Origin: FEN-1297 sp021817845
Lineage (GTDB): Bacteria > Bacteroidota > Ignavibacteria > Ignavibacteriales > Ignavibacteriaceae
DNA length: 64,000 nt
Assembly (NCBI GenBank): GCA_021817845.1
Contig: JAKAFW010000019.1
Span: 7,596-71,595, forward strand
Direction: 5' to 3'
Made by a program: the position numbers and the translations under genes. This document shows positions 29,658 to 38,264 of the stretch, piece after piece. Position 1 is the first letter of the stretch; every line of letters begins with the position of its first letter. The notes beneath the pieces were generated by a model that was not told the origin of the DNA, ran no database searches, and worked only from the letters and a program-made list of their open reading frames with translations.

Positions 29658-30834
29658 AATTGGTTACATAAGAAAAGAATTGCCGGAAAAAATAAAAACA
29701 ATCGGATTGACTCTCTTTGTGGTTGGAACCGCCTTGGGTATCATCGGATTTTTAATTGACCCGCAACGTGCCTCATTAAGTTATCTGGTAACGTTTATGT
29801 TTTTAGTAAGCATTGGTGTTGGCTCTCTATTTTTAGTTGCATTGGAATATGCTGTTGGCGCCGACTGGAGCACCCCTTTTCGCCGTATAAGTGAATTTTT
29901 AGCAGCCGTAATTCCGTTTCTAATTATCCTGGTCATTCCACTCCTGTTTAACCTAAAATATATATTCCCGTGGACACATAAAAGCATAGTGGATAGTTCC
30001 GTAATGTTGAGAGGAAAAACTCCTTATCTCAATGTCCCTTTCTTTATTATAAGATCTATCGGAATCTTTTTAGTCTGGTGGGTTTTCTACTACTTCATAA
30101 TCAGAAATTCAAGAAAACAAGATACTACTAAAGATCAGTATCTGACAAAGAAGAATATAAATATATCTTCAGGATTTATCCCGGTGTTTGGGCTTTCAAT
30201 ATCCGCGATTGCCTTTGACTGGATGATGAGTTTGGAGCCGAATTGGTTTTCAACAATTTTTGGAGTTTATTATTTCTCCGGCACAGTTTGGTGTGCATTA
30301 GCTGCTCTAACGCTAATCGTTATTTTGCTAAATGAGCACGGATATCTTCATTCAAAAATTAAATCCGAACATTACTACACGCTGGGACTTCTGATGTTCG
30401 CCTTCACGGTTTTCTGGGCTTACATTGCTTTCTCACAATATCTTCTAATCTGGTATGCCGATCTTCCGGATGAAACAATCTGGTTTATGCATAGGTGGGT
30501 TGGCGGTTGGAAGGTCGTTTCGTTGGCAATTGTGTTTACGCATTTTATTTTTCCTTTCTTCTACCTTTTATCTTACAATGTCAAAATGCAAGCAAAAAAA
30601 TTAAAGTTTATAGCAATCTGGATTTTATGTGCACACTTTCTTGATCTTTACTGGTTGGTGATGCCTGGAATGTCCACTAACGGCTATCAATATTCCTTTA
30701 GCTGGATGGATTTAGTTTTCCCGGTAGCTGCGGTCGGTTTAATAATTTTAATCTTCAAATCTTTAAGCCATAAGTATAATCTTCTGCCAATTGGAGATCC
30801 TAAACTTCAGAGAGGTTTAGATTTTCATTTATAG
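29644..30834 (+). CDS. actF: Alternative complex III subunit ActF
   Basis: The 396-residue protein is a polytopic membrane protein (about ten helices) of the NrfD-like ActF type, with GVGSLFLVALEYAVGADWS, PLLFNLKYIFPW and FDWMMSLEPNWFSTIFGVYY. It overlaps the end of the actDE gene by 14 bases, which suggests translational coupling. ActF is the second large membrane subunit beside ActC and is thought to contribute to quinol handling or proton transfer. Confidence 0.93.
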   Translation: MSSTEIGYIRKELPEKIKTIGLTLFVVGTALGIIGFLIDPQRASLSYLVTFMFLVSIGVGSLFLVALEYAVGADWSTPFRRISEFLAAVIPFLIILVIPLLFNLKYIFPWTHKSIVDSSVMLRGKTPYLNVPFFIIRSIGIFLVWWVFYYFIIRNSRKQDTTKDQYLTKKNINISSGFIPVFGLSISAIAFDWMMSLEPNWFSTIFGVYYFSGTVWCALAALTLIVILLNEHGYLHSKIKSEHYYTLGLLMFAFTVFWAYIAFSQYLLIWYADLPDETIWFMHRWVGGWKVVSLAIVFTHFIFPFFYLLSYNVKMQAKKLKFIAIWILCAHFLDLYWLVMPGMSTNGYQYSFSWMDLVFPVAAVGLIILIFKSLSHKYNLLPIGDPKLQRGLDFHL

Positions 30835-30858
30835 GATGAAAAGATCAAAAGGAAATTT

Positions 30859-31785
30859 ATGAATAACATCGAAAAAATAATCCAAACAATAAAAGCAGAT
30901 ATGAAGAAAAATCCATCAAAATTATTTGGGTTGCTGTATCCTTATATTCTGCTAATCGGGTTGGGAGTTGGGGTATTCTATCTTTATAAAATAAATAAAG
31001 TAGAAGAATTTACAATTCCTCCTGCTGTACCTGTTTCAGCTCAAGCTGATGATTTGCCTTTGATTATGCCGAGCGAATCTGTAAGCAGTGATATTAGTTC
31101 TTTAACCACTCCCACAGATGACTTAATCAATAAAGGGAAAACTATTTTTACTGCATCGTGCGTTGCTTGTCACGGTGCGGACGGTAAAGGCGATGGAGTT
31201 GCGGCTGTTGCATTAACACCTAAGCCAAGAAATTTTACAAGTAAAGAGGGTTGGATAAACAGTCCAAAGCTCTCCGGAATTTATAAAACTTTATCCGAAG
31301 GAATACCCGGAAGCGCTATGGTTGCGTTTGATAACTTGTCTCCTGCGGATAAATTTGCTTTAGCTCATTATATCAGAAAGGCTTTTGTTCCAGATCCGCC
31401 TCAAGATACTCCGGATGAAATAACAGCAATGGTTCAGACCTACCATTTGGGTGAAAAACAAAAAGATCCGGGGCAAATTCCGGTTAAAGATGCTATGCAA
31501 TTGGTGATAAATGATAATCAGTCACGTTATCAAAATATTTTGTCTGCTCTGAATAATATCTCCAAAGACTCTCAGCCGGGTGCACAAATTTTTAGCCGTG
31601 TTACAAATAATAAAATAGAAGCTCTTACAACTTTAAGCAGCTCAGACGATTGGCATAAAAGCGAACAGTCTTTTATCGATATAATCGTCAACAACATTAA
31701 CCAGGATGGCTTTAATGGAAATGTTTATGACATGACAAAAGCCGATTGGAATACTTTTTATTCATATATGAATAAAAAGTTTTAA
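30859..31785 (+). CDS. Membrane-anchored monohaem cytochrome c
   Basis: The 308-residue protein has one N-terminal helix (LLYPYILLIGLGVGVFYLY) and one haem motif CVACHGADGKGDG (C101-H105), followed by a class I cytochrome c fold with the likely distal Met in GSAMVAF. The last ~110 residues form a haem-free helical extension. It sits between the complex III and oxidase genes, so it is the best candidate for the electron carrier linking ActE to oxidase subunit II. It might alternatively be a stable complex III subunit. Confidence 0.85.
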   Translation: MNNIEKIIQTIKADMKKNPSKLFGLLYPYILLIGLGVGVFYLYKINKVEEFTIPPAVPVSAQADDLPLIMPSESVSSDISSLTTPTDDLINKGKTIFTASCVACHGADGKGDGVAAVALTPKPRNFTSKEGWINSPKLSGIYKTLSEGIPGSAMVAFDNLSPADKFALAHYIRKAFVPDPPQDTPDEITAMVQTYHLGEKQKDPGQIPVKDAMQLVINDNQSRYQNILSALNNISKDSQPGAQIFSRVTNNKIEALTTLSSSDDWHKSEQSFIDIIVNNINQDGFNGNVYDMTKADWNTFYSYMNKKF

Positions 31786-31796
31786 TTGAGCAGTAA

Positions 31797-32618
31797 ATGA
31801 AAAAAATCATAATTGCAATAATCATTTCCTTTTCCTTTACAGGCATTACTAAATTATTTGCCGGTAGCGTAAATGAAAAGGTAGGGATTGTAAAGAATCT
31901 TGGTAAAACTATTCCTCTGAATCTAAATTTTTATGATTCGGATGGGAAGGAAGTTTTATTGAAGGATTTAGTTAATAAGCCGACTGTTATTGATTTTGCA
32001 TATTATAAATGTACTGGAATTTGCACACCATTGATGACTGAGGTGGCGACTGCCGTTGGAAAAACTGATTTGGAACCAGGTAAAGATTATAACTTGCTGA
32101 CTATAAGCATCAACCCGCAAGAAACTTCTTTTGATGCTGCAAATAAAAAATTTCAGATTATGGATTTGATAGGGAAGAAAATCCCTTCTTCTTCATGGCG
32201 TTTTTTAACAGGCGATAGTCTTTCTATAAAAACTTTAACTGATGCCGCCGGATTTCATTTCGAAAGAGAAGGAAATACCTTTCTCCATACCGGTGTCATT
32301 ATTTTTGTCTCCCCATCAGGAAAAATTTGCAGGTACCTTGAACCAGGATATGATGAACAGGGTAATTTTAGAATTCTTCCGCTCGATTTTAAGATGGCAA
32401 TTATGGATGCTGCCAGAGGTCGTGCTGTGCCGGTAGTAGACGAAGTTCTAAGATTCTGTTTTAGCCTCCAACCAAAGAACAAATTTCTTGTAATTACGTT
32501 GTTTATTTTGATCGGTATTTTCATGATTATGTTGGTAGGTGCTTTCGTGATTTTTGTACTTCTGAAACCTAAAAAGAATCCTATTGTTAACGTTAGAAAT
32601 AAAGTAGTTCATAATTAA
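31797..32618 (+). CDS. Sco1/SenC-type copper chaperone
   Basis: The 273-residue protein has a signal peptide, a thioredoxin-like domain with the copper-binding KCTGICTPL motif (CxxxC, residues ~78-82) and the distal His in FLHTGVIIF. A C-terminal hydrophobic helix (FLVITLFILIGIFMIMLVGAF) anchors it, the reverse of the N-terminal anchor of many Sco proteins. Sco proteins deliver copper to the CuA centre of oxidase subunit II, which is encoded downstream. Confidence 0.92.
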   Translation: MKKIIIAIIISFSFTGITKLFAGSVNEKVGIVKNLGKTIPLNLNFYDSDGKEVLLKDLVNKPTVIDFAYYKCTGICTPLMTEVATAVGKTDLEPGKDYNLLTISINPQETSFDAANKKFQIMDLIGKKIPSSSWRFLTGDSLSIKTLTDAAGFHFEREGNTFLHTGVIIFVSPSGKICRYLEPGYDEQGNFRILPLDFKMAIMDAARGRAVPVVDEVLRFCFSLQPKNKFLVITLFILIGIFMIMLVGAFVIFVLLKPKKNPIVNVRNKVVHN

Positions 32619-32663
32619 AGTTTAATAATCATTAAGATATAGCTATTTAATAAGGAAGAATTT

Positions 32664-34328
32664 ATGTCAAACAGTTCTATTGCATTGGATGGTAACGGTA
32701 AATTGCCGAGCTATCTTATTGACCAAGGAAAGCATAAAGGCATATTAGCCTGGCTGCTTTCTACTGATCATAAAAGAATTGCGATTCTTTATATGATCGG
32801 GGTCTTAAGTTTTTTCGCTGTTGGTGTATCTCTTGGTTTTTTAATACGTCTTGAACTTCTAACGCCCGAAGGGACAATCGTCAGCGCTCAAGCATATAAC
32901 GAATTATTTACGCTTCATGGCGTGATAATGATTTTTATTGTGGTTATTCCCGCAATTCCCGGAATATTTGGAAACTTCTTTTTGCCCATTATGATTGGGG
33001 CCAAAGATGTCGCTTTCCCAAGGTTAAACTTATTATCCTGGTATTTATATATTATCGGGGGGACAATGATCCTTCTCTCTATGGTATTGCCAGGAGGAGC
33101 TGCGGATACAGGTTGGACGTTTTATATTCCGTATAGCGTTAGAACTGGTACAAACATGGTATTTACTTTATCCGCTGTTTTCATCTTGGGTTTCTCTTCA
33201 ATATTGACGGGCATGAATTTTCTGACAACTATTCACCGTATGCGCGCACCCGGTATGGGCTGGTTCAAAATGCCGCTTTTTGCTTGGTCTCTTTATGCTA
33301 CAGGATGGATACAACTTTTAGCAACCCCTATTGTGGGAATTACTTTGCTGCTTGTAATCATTGAAAGGGTTTTTGGTGTCGGTCTTTTCGATCCGACTCT
33401 CGGCGGTGATCCAATGTTATTCCAGCACATGTTTTGGATGTATTCGCACCCTGCAGTTTATATAATAATTGTACCTGCGATGGGTGTCATTTCAGAGATA
33501 ATCCCGGTCTTTGCTCATCGAACAATTTTTGGCTATAAATTCATTGCCTACTCAAGCATTGCTATTGCTGTTTTCGGATCGATGGTTTGGGCTCACCATA
33601 TGTTCGCAGTCGGTTTAAGTAATAATGCAGAGTTTATTTTTTCTTTACTAACTTTTCTTGTCGCTATTCCAAGTGCAATAAAAGTTTTTAACTGGACTGC
33701 CACTTTGTACAAAGGTTCAATTGAACTTGAAGCTCCGATGCTTTATGCACTCGCTTTTATATTCTTATTCTCTATCGGAGGGCTTACCGGCATCATACAG
33801 GGCGCTCTAAATGTAGATATTTATTTAACCGACACTTATTTTATTGTCGGGCATATTCATTATGTGATTTTTGGCGGGACAGGCATGGCTCTGTTCGCAG
33901 CACTCCATTATTGGCTTCCCAAAATGTTTGGGCGAATGTACAATAAGAAAGTTGCAAAAGTTGCATTTTGGCACATCTTTGTAGGATTTAATATTCTTTA
34001 TTTCCCGTTTCTTATAATGGGCTGGTTAGGTATGCCGAGAAGATCTTACCATTACTTGCCGAGATTCCAAATTTACCATGTGATATCGACTGTTGGCTCC
34101 TGGGTATTAGTCGCCGGTTTATTAATAATGTTTATCAATCTTCTCCGGTCACTCCGTTACGGTAAAATTATTACTGAAAATAATATTTGGGGAGGGGAAT
34201 CATTGGAATGGAAAGTTCAAACTCCACCTATTGCAGAAAATTTTGAGGAGATCCCGGTTGTTACTGCAGCTCCTTACGAATACAAAGAAAATGATGAACC
34301 TGTTTTAGAAAAGGAGGAAATAATTTGA
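32664..34328 (+). CDS. ctaD: Cytochrome c oxidase subunit I (A2-type haem-copper oxygen reductase)
   Basis: The 554-residue protein has about 12 helices. Haem and copper ligands are visible: LHGVIMIF (low-spin haem His), YSHPAVY (His262 of CuB and cross-linked Tyr266), AHHMFAVG (two CuB His) and VGHIHYVIFGG. The helix VI motif Y260-S261 with Ala264 in place of Glu marks the A2 subfamily, in which the YS pair replaces the usual D-channel glutamate. It reduces oxygen to water while pumping protons. The RBS-like TAAGGAAGAA precedes the ATG. Confidence 0.95.
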   Translation: MSNSSIALDGNGKLPSYLIDQGKHKGILAWLLSTDHKRIAILYMIGVLSFFAVGVSLGFLIRLELLTPEGTIVSAQAYNELFTLHGVIMIFIVVIPAIPGIFGNFFLPIMIGAKDVAFPRLNLLSWYLYIIGGTMILLSMVLPGGAADTGWTFYIPYSVRTGTNMVFTLSAVFILGFSSILTGMNFLTTIHRMRAPGMGWFKMPLFAWSLYATGWIQLLATPIVGITLLLVIIERVFGVGLFDPTLGGDPMLFQHMFWMYSHPAVYIIIVPAMGVISEIIPVFAHRTIFGYKFIAYSSIAIAVFGSMVWAHHMFAVGLSNNAEFIFSLLTFLVAIPSAIKVFNWTATLYKGSIELEAPMLYALAFIFLFSIGGLTGIIQGALNVDIYLTDTYFIVGHIHYVIFGGTGMALFAALHYWLPKMFGRMYNKKVAKVAFWHIFVGFNILYFPFLIMGWLGMPRRSYHYLPRFQIYHVISTVGSWVLVAGLLIMFINLLRSLRYGKIITENNIWGGESLEWKVQTPPIAENFEEIPVVTAAPYEYKENDEPVLEKEEII

Positions 34329-34945
34329 GCACTGAAAACCAAGCTGTTGTTCATGTCCATAGGGATGATGTAGGAGCGAGAATGGGTATGTGGCTCTTTC
34401 TCCTCTCAGAGTTTTTACTTTTCGGCGGTTTATTTTTGATGTATTCGGTCTATAGATATAATCACCAGCATGATTTTCATGTTGCCGCCGAAGGGATGAA
34501 TATTTTTCTCGGCACTGCGAACACTCTTATCCTTTTGACGAGCAGCCTAACTATGGCATTGGCTATTGCCGCAATGCAAAAAGGGAATAAAATTCTTTCC
34601 CTCACACTACAAATAATAACTTTCTTATTTGGAGTTGCGTTCCTCGTTAATAAGTTTTTTGAATGGAGAGCAGAATTTAGAGCAGGGAATTATCCCGGCT
34701 CTCCTATACTTACCGCAAAACCGTCAGGGCAAATTCTTTATTACGGTCTGTATTACACGATGGTTGGTTTGCATGGTGTACACGTTATTGTTGGTATGAC
34801 TATTATAGCTTTTATGATTCGCTTTACAATTAAAGGTATTATTAACAAAGACAATTATGTTAAGCTGGAAAACGCCGGTTTATATTGGCACCTTGTTGAT
34901 ATAATTTGGATTTTTCTATTTCCGCTTTTCTATCTTATCACTTGA
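34325..34945 (+). CDS. ctaE: Cytochrome c oxidase subunit III
   Basis: The TTG start overlaps the ctaD stop by four bases and is supported by AAGGAGG about seven bases upstream. The 206-residue protein has five helices and typical subunit III motifs: GMWLFLLSEFLLFGG, FEWRAEF and YYTMVGLHGVHVIVGM, ending in LYWHLVDIIWIFLFP. It stabilises subunit I and supports proton uptake. Confidence 0.94.
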   Translation: MSTENQAVVHVHRDDVGARMGMWLFLLSEFLLFGGLFLMYSVYRYNHQHDFHVAAEGMNIFLGTANTLILLTSSLTMALAIAAMQKGNKILSLTLQIITFLFGVAFLVNKFFEWRAEFRAGNYPGSPILTAKPSGQILYYGLYYTMVGLHGVHVIVGMTIIAFMIRFTIKGIINKDNYVKLENAGLYWHLVDIIWIFLFPLFYLIT

Positions 34946-34956
34946 GGTAATTATAT

Positions 34957-35250
34957 ATGGAAGAAAATAAAACTCTTACAAAACATTCTCCCGGATACGG
35001 AATTTATATATTAGTTTGGTTGGCATTAGTTACATTGACCGCTCTTACTGCAGCCGTTGCCGGAATAAGTTTTGGTAAGTTTAGTATTGTAGTTGCCCTT
35101 ATTATTGCAATGGTAAAATCTTATCTAGTATTGTCTGAATTCATGCATCTAAAATTCGAGATGAAGGCATTCAGAGTTTTTGTCGTTGTTGCAATTCTCT
35201 TCTTTTTGTTGTTAATCGTGCTTTTATTTCAGAATTATTCTTACTATTAA
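34957..35250 (+). CDS. Cytochrome c oxidase subunit IV (bacterial small subunit)
   Basis: The 97-residue protein has three predicted helices (YILVWLALVTLTALTAAVAG, then VVALIIAMVKSYLVLSEFMH and FVVVAILFFLLLIVLLF). The segment AMVKSYLVLSEFMHLKFE is typical of the prokaryotic subunit IV family. It lies between subunits III and II, and its ATG follows a weak GAGGTAA. Confidence 0.88.
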   Translation: MEENKTLTKHSPGYGIYILVWLALVTLTALTAAVAGISFGKFSIVVALIIAMVKSYLVLSEFMHLKFEMKAFRVFVVVAILFFLLLIVLLFQNYSYY

Positions 35251-35259
35251 GGTGAAAAA

Positions 35260-35904
35260 ATGTTTGCAGATGCTTCAAATTTTGTTCAATCTGTCGATAA
35301 TACTTTTATATTCATAGTAGCGGTTTGTGTTTTCTTCCTTGTTTTAATTACGACCTTAATGATAGTCTTTGTGATTAAATACAATAGAAAGAAAAACAAA
35401 AAAGCTGTAAACATTCATGGAAGTGTTCCGCTTGAAATTATCTGGACTGTTATACCTACACTTTTAGTTTTGGTAATGTTTTATTTTGGGTGGGAAGGTT
35501 ATGTAAAAATGCAGGATGCTCCGCCTAATTCGATGATTATAAAAGTTACGGCTCAAATGTGGAGCTGGAAATTTGAATACCCAAACGGAGTTAAATCGGA
35601 TACTCTTTATGTGCCTCTAAATCAACCGGTGAAGGTATTGTTACATTCGATGGATGTTGATCATTCTTTCTATGTACCTGCTTTTAGGATTAAGAAAGAT
35701 GTTATTCCAAATTATAATAACACCGCATGGTTTAAACCGGAGCAGTTAGGTAAGTTTGATATAATGTGTGCTGTATATTGCGGGCTGCGTCATTCTTATA
35801 TGTATAGTGCTGTTGTCGTTATGAAACAAAAGGATTTTAATAAATGGTTAGCCAAACAAGAAGAAGGAAAGTCAGACGTAGATACAACTTCGAGCAAGAT
35901 GTAA
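35260..35904 (+). CDS. ctaC: Cytochrome c oxidase subunit II (CuA, no fused cytochrome c)
   Basis: The 214-residue protein has two N-terminal helices and a cupredoxin domain. The CuA ligands are visible as DVDHSF and C170-A-V-Y-C174-GLRH178-SYM181. The residue between the cysteines that is commonly Glu is Val, but only its backbone carbonyl is a ligand. Unlike caa3 oxidases there is no fused C-terminal haem domain, so a separate cytochrome must donate electrons; candidates are encoded on both sides. Placement of subunit II after I, III and IV is unusual. Confidence 0.94.
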   Translation: MFADASNFVQSVDNTFIFIVAVCVFFLVLITTLMIVFVIKYNRKKNKKAVNIHGSVPLEIIWTVIPTLLVLVMFYFGWEGYVKMQDAPPNSMIIKVTAQMWSWKFEYPNGVKSDTLYVPLNQPVKVLLHSMDVDHSFYVPAFRIKKDVIPNYNNTAWFKPEQLGKFDIMCAVYCGLRHSYMYSAVVVMKQKDFNKWLAKQEEGKSDVDTTSSKM

Positions 35905-35905
35905 C

Positions 35906-36820
35906 ATGTTAGCACTAACCTTGAAAAATATTGAAGGAAAATCTTTTTCAGCTTTGATTAAAAATAAAATAAATATTGTTATTGAGCTTTCTAAGTTGCG
36001 GATTACTACTTTTGTAACTCTTACAACCGTATTCGGTTTTATTTGTGCCGCCGGGAAAATGACAAGTTCCATAATCGCTCCTGTTATTGGCGTTCTGTTG
36101 CTGTCATCAGGCTCGGCAGTGGTCAATCATTTCCAGGAAAGAGATACGGATGCGCTAATGGATAGAACGAAGAATCGCCCTATCCCGTCGGGAAGAATAT
36201 CTGCGGCAAGTGCTTTATTGATTTCATTAATTCTAATAATTTCTGGCTCGGTGGTTTTATTTTTTGAGGTTGGCACAATAGCCTTTTTATTAGGGCTGTT
36301 AAATTTGTTTTGGTATAACGGCGTTTATACTCCGTTGAAAAGAGTATATGCCTTAGCAATAATCCCGGGGTCATTAGTTGGCGCCATCCCTCCTATGATC
36401 GGTTGGGTTGCCGGCGGTGGACATTTATTGGATTGGCAAATTATTATATTATCTTTCTTCTTCTTTATCTGGCAGATTCCCCACTTCTGGCTTTTACTTT
36501 TAGTGTTTGGTACAGACTATGAGCAAGCGGGATTTCCGACTCTCACAAAGATATTCAATCACTATCAGCTTGCAAAAATTACTTTTATATGGATACTGGC
36601 GACTGCTGTAACAAGCTTTCTTATCCCATTTTTTGGAATAGTTAAAAGTCCCGTAATTCAATTTACTTTACTACTTCCGGGATTATGGCTTGCAGTTAAT
36701 TCATTCAAGCTGCTTAACGAAACTAAAGGTAGGTACTTGTTCCGTTCAGCATTTATGAATATAAATATATTTGCCGTCGTAGTCGTAATTATTTTATCAT
36801 TTGACAAACTTTTTATTTAA
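35906..36820 (+). CDS. ctaB: Protohaem IX farnesyltransferase (haem O synthase)
   Basis: The 304-residue UbiA-family membrane protein has about nine helices. The prenyl-diphosphate motif NHFQERDTDALMDRTKNRP (N..D...D) and a second aspartate region (FGTDYEQAGFPTL) are intact. It farnesylates haem b for assembly of oxidase subunit I. It starts one base after the subunit II stop codon, so translational coupling is likely. No CtaA haem A synthase gene is seen in the window. Confidence 0.94.
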   Translation: MLALTLKNIEGKSFSALIKNKINIVIELSKLRITTFVTLTTVFGFICAAGKMTSSIIAPVIGVLLLSSGSAVVNHFQERDTDALMDRTKNRPIPSGRISAASALLISLILIISGSVVLFFEVGTIAFLLGLLNLFWYNGVYTPLKRVYALAIIPGSLVGAIPPMIGWVAGGGHLLDWQIIILSFFFFIWQIPHFWLLLLVFGTDYEQAGFPTLTKIFNHYQLAKITFIWILATAVTSFLIPFFGIVKSPVIQFTLLLPGLWLAVNSFKLLNETKGRYLFRSAFMNINIFAVVVVIILSFDKLFI

Positions 36821-36840
36821 TGAAATTAGTGAGAACTTAA

Positions 36841-38184
36841 ATGAATTTTCTTGATAAGTTAATTATTCCTCTTTCACCCAAGCACATTATGCTGCTTCAT
36901 TATTTATTAATGCTAACTTTTTCTTTATTCATTCTTTATATCAGCATTTTATTAAGCGGAACGTTTTTTTCATTATATTTTAAGAATAAAGGAGTGAAAG
37001 AAAACAATCTTAATAAAATTCGGTTTTCTAAAGATATAATGGAAGTTGTTACAATTAATAAAAGTATGGGAATAATCTTAGGAGTATTAACTCTTTTAAC
37101 CTCGATTTTAATTTTTGTCCAATTATTAAGTTTAGGGCAAGCTTCTGCGATTTCTTATCTCTTCACTTCTCTTTTACTTTTGATAATAGGATTGGTTTTA
37201 GTATACACTTATTTATATTCACTCAAGTTTACGGAAGTATTTGATGCAATTAAAGGTTTCCGGTCGGAAGACAAATCAATTGAAGATGAAATTTCTGAAT
37301 TACATTCCGGGAGCCGTCATTTAAGCTCAAGCTCAGGTAAATTTGGTTTTATTTTCCTTTTTATATCCGTATGGTTTTTTATTGCAGGCTCAACCCTTCC
37401 GGTTTACCCCGACACATTTAGTGCAGGTAATATCCTTTCTGTGCTTTTATCATGGTTAGTTATTTCACGGTTTATTCAAATCATCTTTATCTCCGGAGCT
37501 TTTACCGGTGCCACACTTCTTTTTGCTTTTTTCTATTGGGATGGTGGTAGAAAATTTATTTCTGAAGAATATAAAAATCTCGTGAGAAGTTTTAGTATCC
37601 GGTTAACATTTACATCAATAATAATTTTGCCTGTTTTTTTATTGATTAATTTAGTGACTTTGCCGAACAATTCTTTATCAGGTGCCGTATTCTTCTATTC
37701 AAGCGCTGCTTTGGTATTGATATTCCTAGCTTATCATTATTTATATGTTATGATAAGAAATCAGGAAATTAAATATGCATTACACGTTTTCATTACTGTG
37801 ATTATTGTAATAATTACTTTAGTTATAAAAGATCAACTGGCATTGATTAATGCAAATGAAATTCAGACAGTTGAGATGGGCGCTAAATATACCAAGTTGA
37901 TGCAGCAACTAACCGGTGAAAGCAATGCTCCTAAGATTAGCGGCGAGGATATTTATAAAAATATCTGCTCATCGTGCCATAGCTTTGATCATAAAGTAGT
38001 TGGTCCACCCTACAAACAAACTCTTCCAAAATATAAAGGAAATGTAGACAAGCTTGTTGCTTTTATTTTGCATCCTACGCAAAATAATCCGGGGTATCCG
38101 CCAATGCCTAATCCCGGATTAAAACCAGATGAGGCAAGAGCTGTTGCTACTTATATTCTTAGTGAAGTTAAAAAGTACGAATAA
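36841..38184 (+). CDS. Polytopic membrane protein with C-terminal cytochrome c domain
   Basis: The 447-residue protein has about eight or nine hydrophobic helices (residues ~18-335) followed by a C-terminal class I cytochrome c domain with CSSCH (C376-H380), VGPPYK and the likely distal Met in YPPMPNPGLK. The membrane part matches no family I recognise with certainty. As the last gene of the operon, before a terminator, it may be an immobilised electron carrier between complex III and the oxidase, or an electron entry point for another donor. That role is inferred from position and the haem motif. Confidence 0.8.
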   Translation: MNFLDKLIIPLSPKHIMLLHYLLMLTFSLFILYISILLSGTFFSLYFKNKGVKENNLNKIRFSKDIMEVVTINKSMGIILGVLTLLTSILIFVQLLSLGQASAISYLFTSLLLLIIGLVLVYTYLYSLKFTEVFDAIKGFRSEDKSIEDEISELHSGSRHLSSSSGKFGFIFLFISVWFFIAGSTLPVYPDTFSAGNILSVLLSWLVISRFIQIIFISGAFTGATLLFAFFYWDGGRKFISEEYKNLVRSFSIRLTFTSIIILPVFLLINLVTLPNNSLSGAVFFYSSAALVLIFLAYHYLYVMIRNQEIKYALHVFITVIIVIITLVIKDQLALINANEIQTVEMGAKYTKLMQQLTGESNAPKISGEDIYKNICSSCHSFDHKVVGPPYKQTLPKYKGNVDKLVAFILHPTQNNPGYPPMPNPGLKPDEARAVATYILSEVKKYE

Positions 38185-38212
38185 AATTAATAGATTTTGA
38201 TAAGATATAAAG

Positions 38213-38248
38213 AAAGCTTTAAGGCAATAAACCTTAAAGCTTTTTTCT
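38213..38248. terminator. Bidirectional terminator between convergent genes
   Basis: AAAGCTTTAAGG (38213-38224) pairs with CCTTAAAGCTTT (38232-38243) over a seven-base loop, followed by further Ts. A-rich sequence on the left would supply a T-run on the - strand. It closes the respiratory operon and the convergent M24 peptidase gene that ends at 38265. Confidence 0.87.
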
Positions 38249-38264
38249 GTTATTGGTTAGGAAA

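Noticed and set aside
31797..32618. A thiol peroxidase or redoxin identity for the Sco-like gene
   Set aside because: The CxxxC with distal His pattern and the position before oxidase genes fit a copper chaperone better than a peroxiredoxin.
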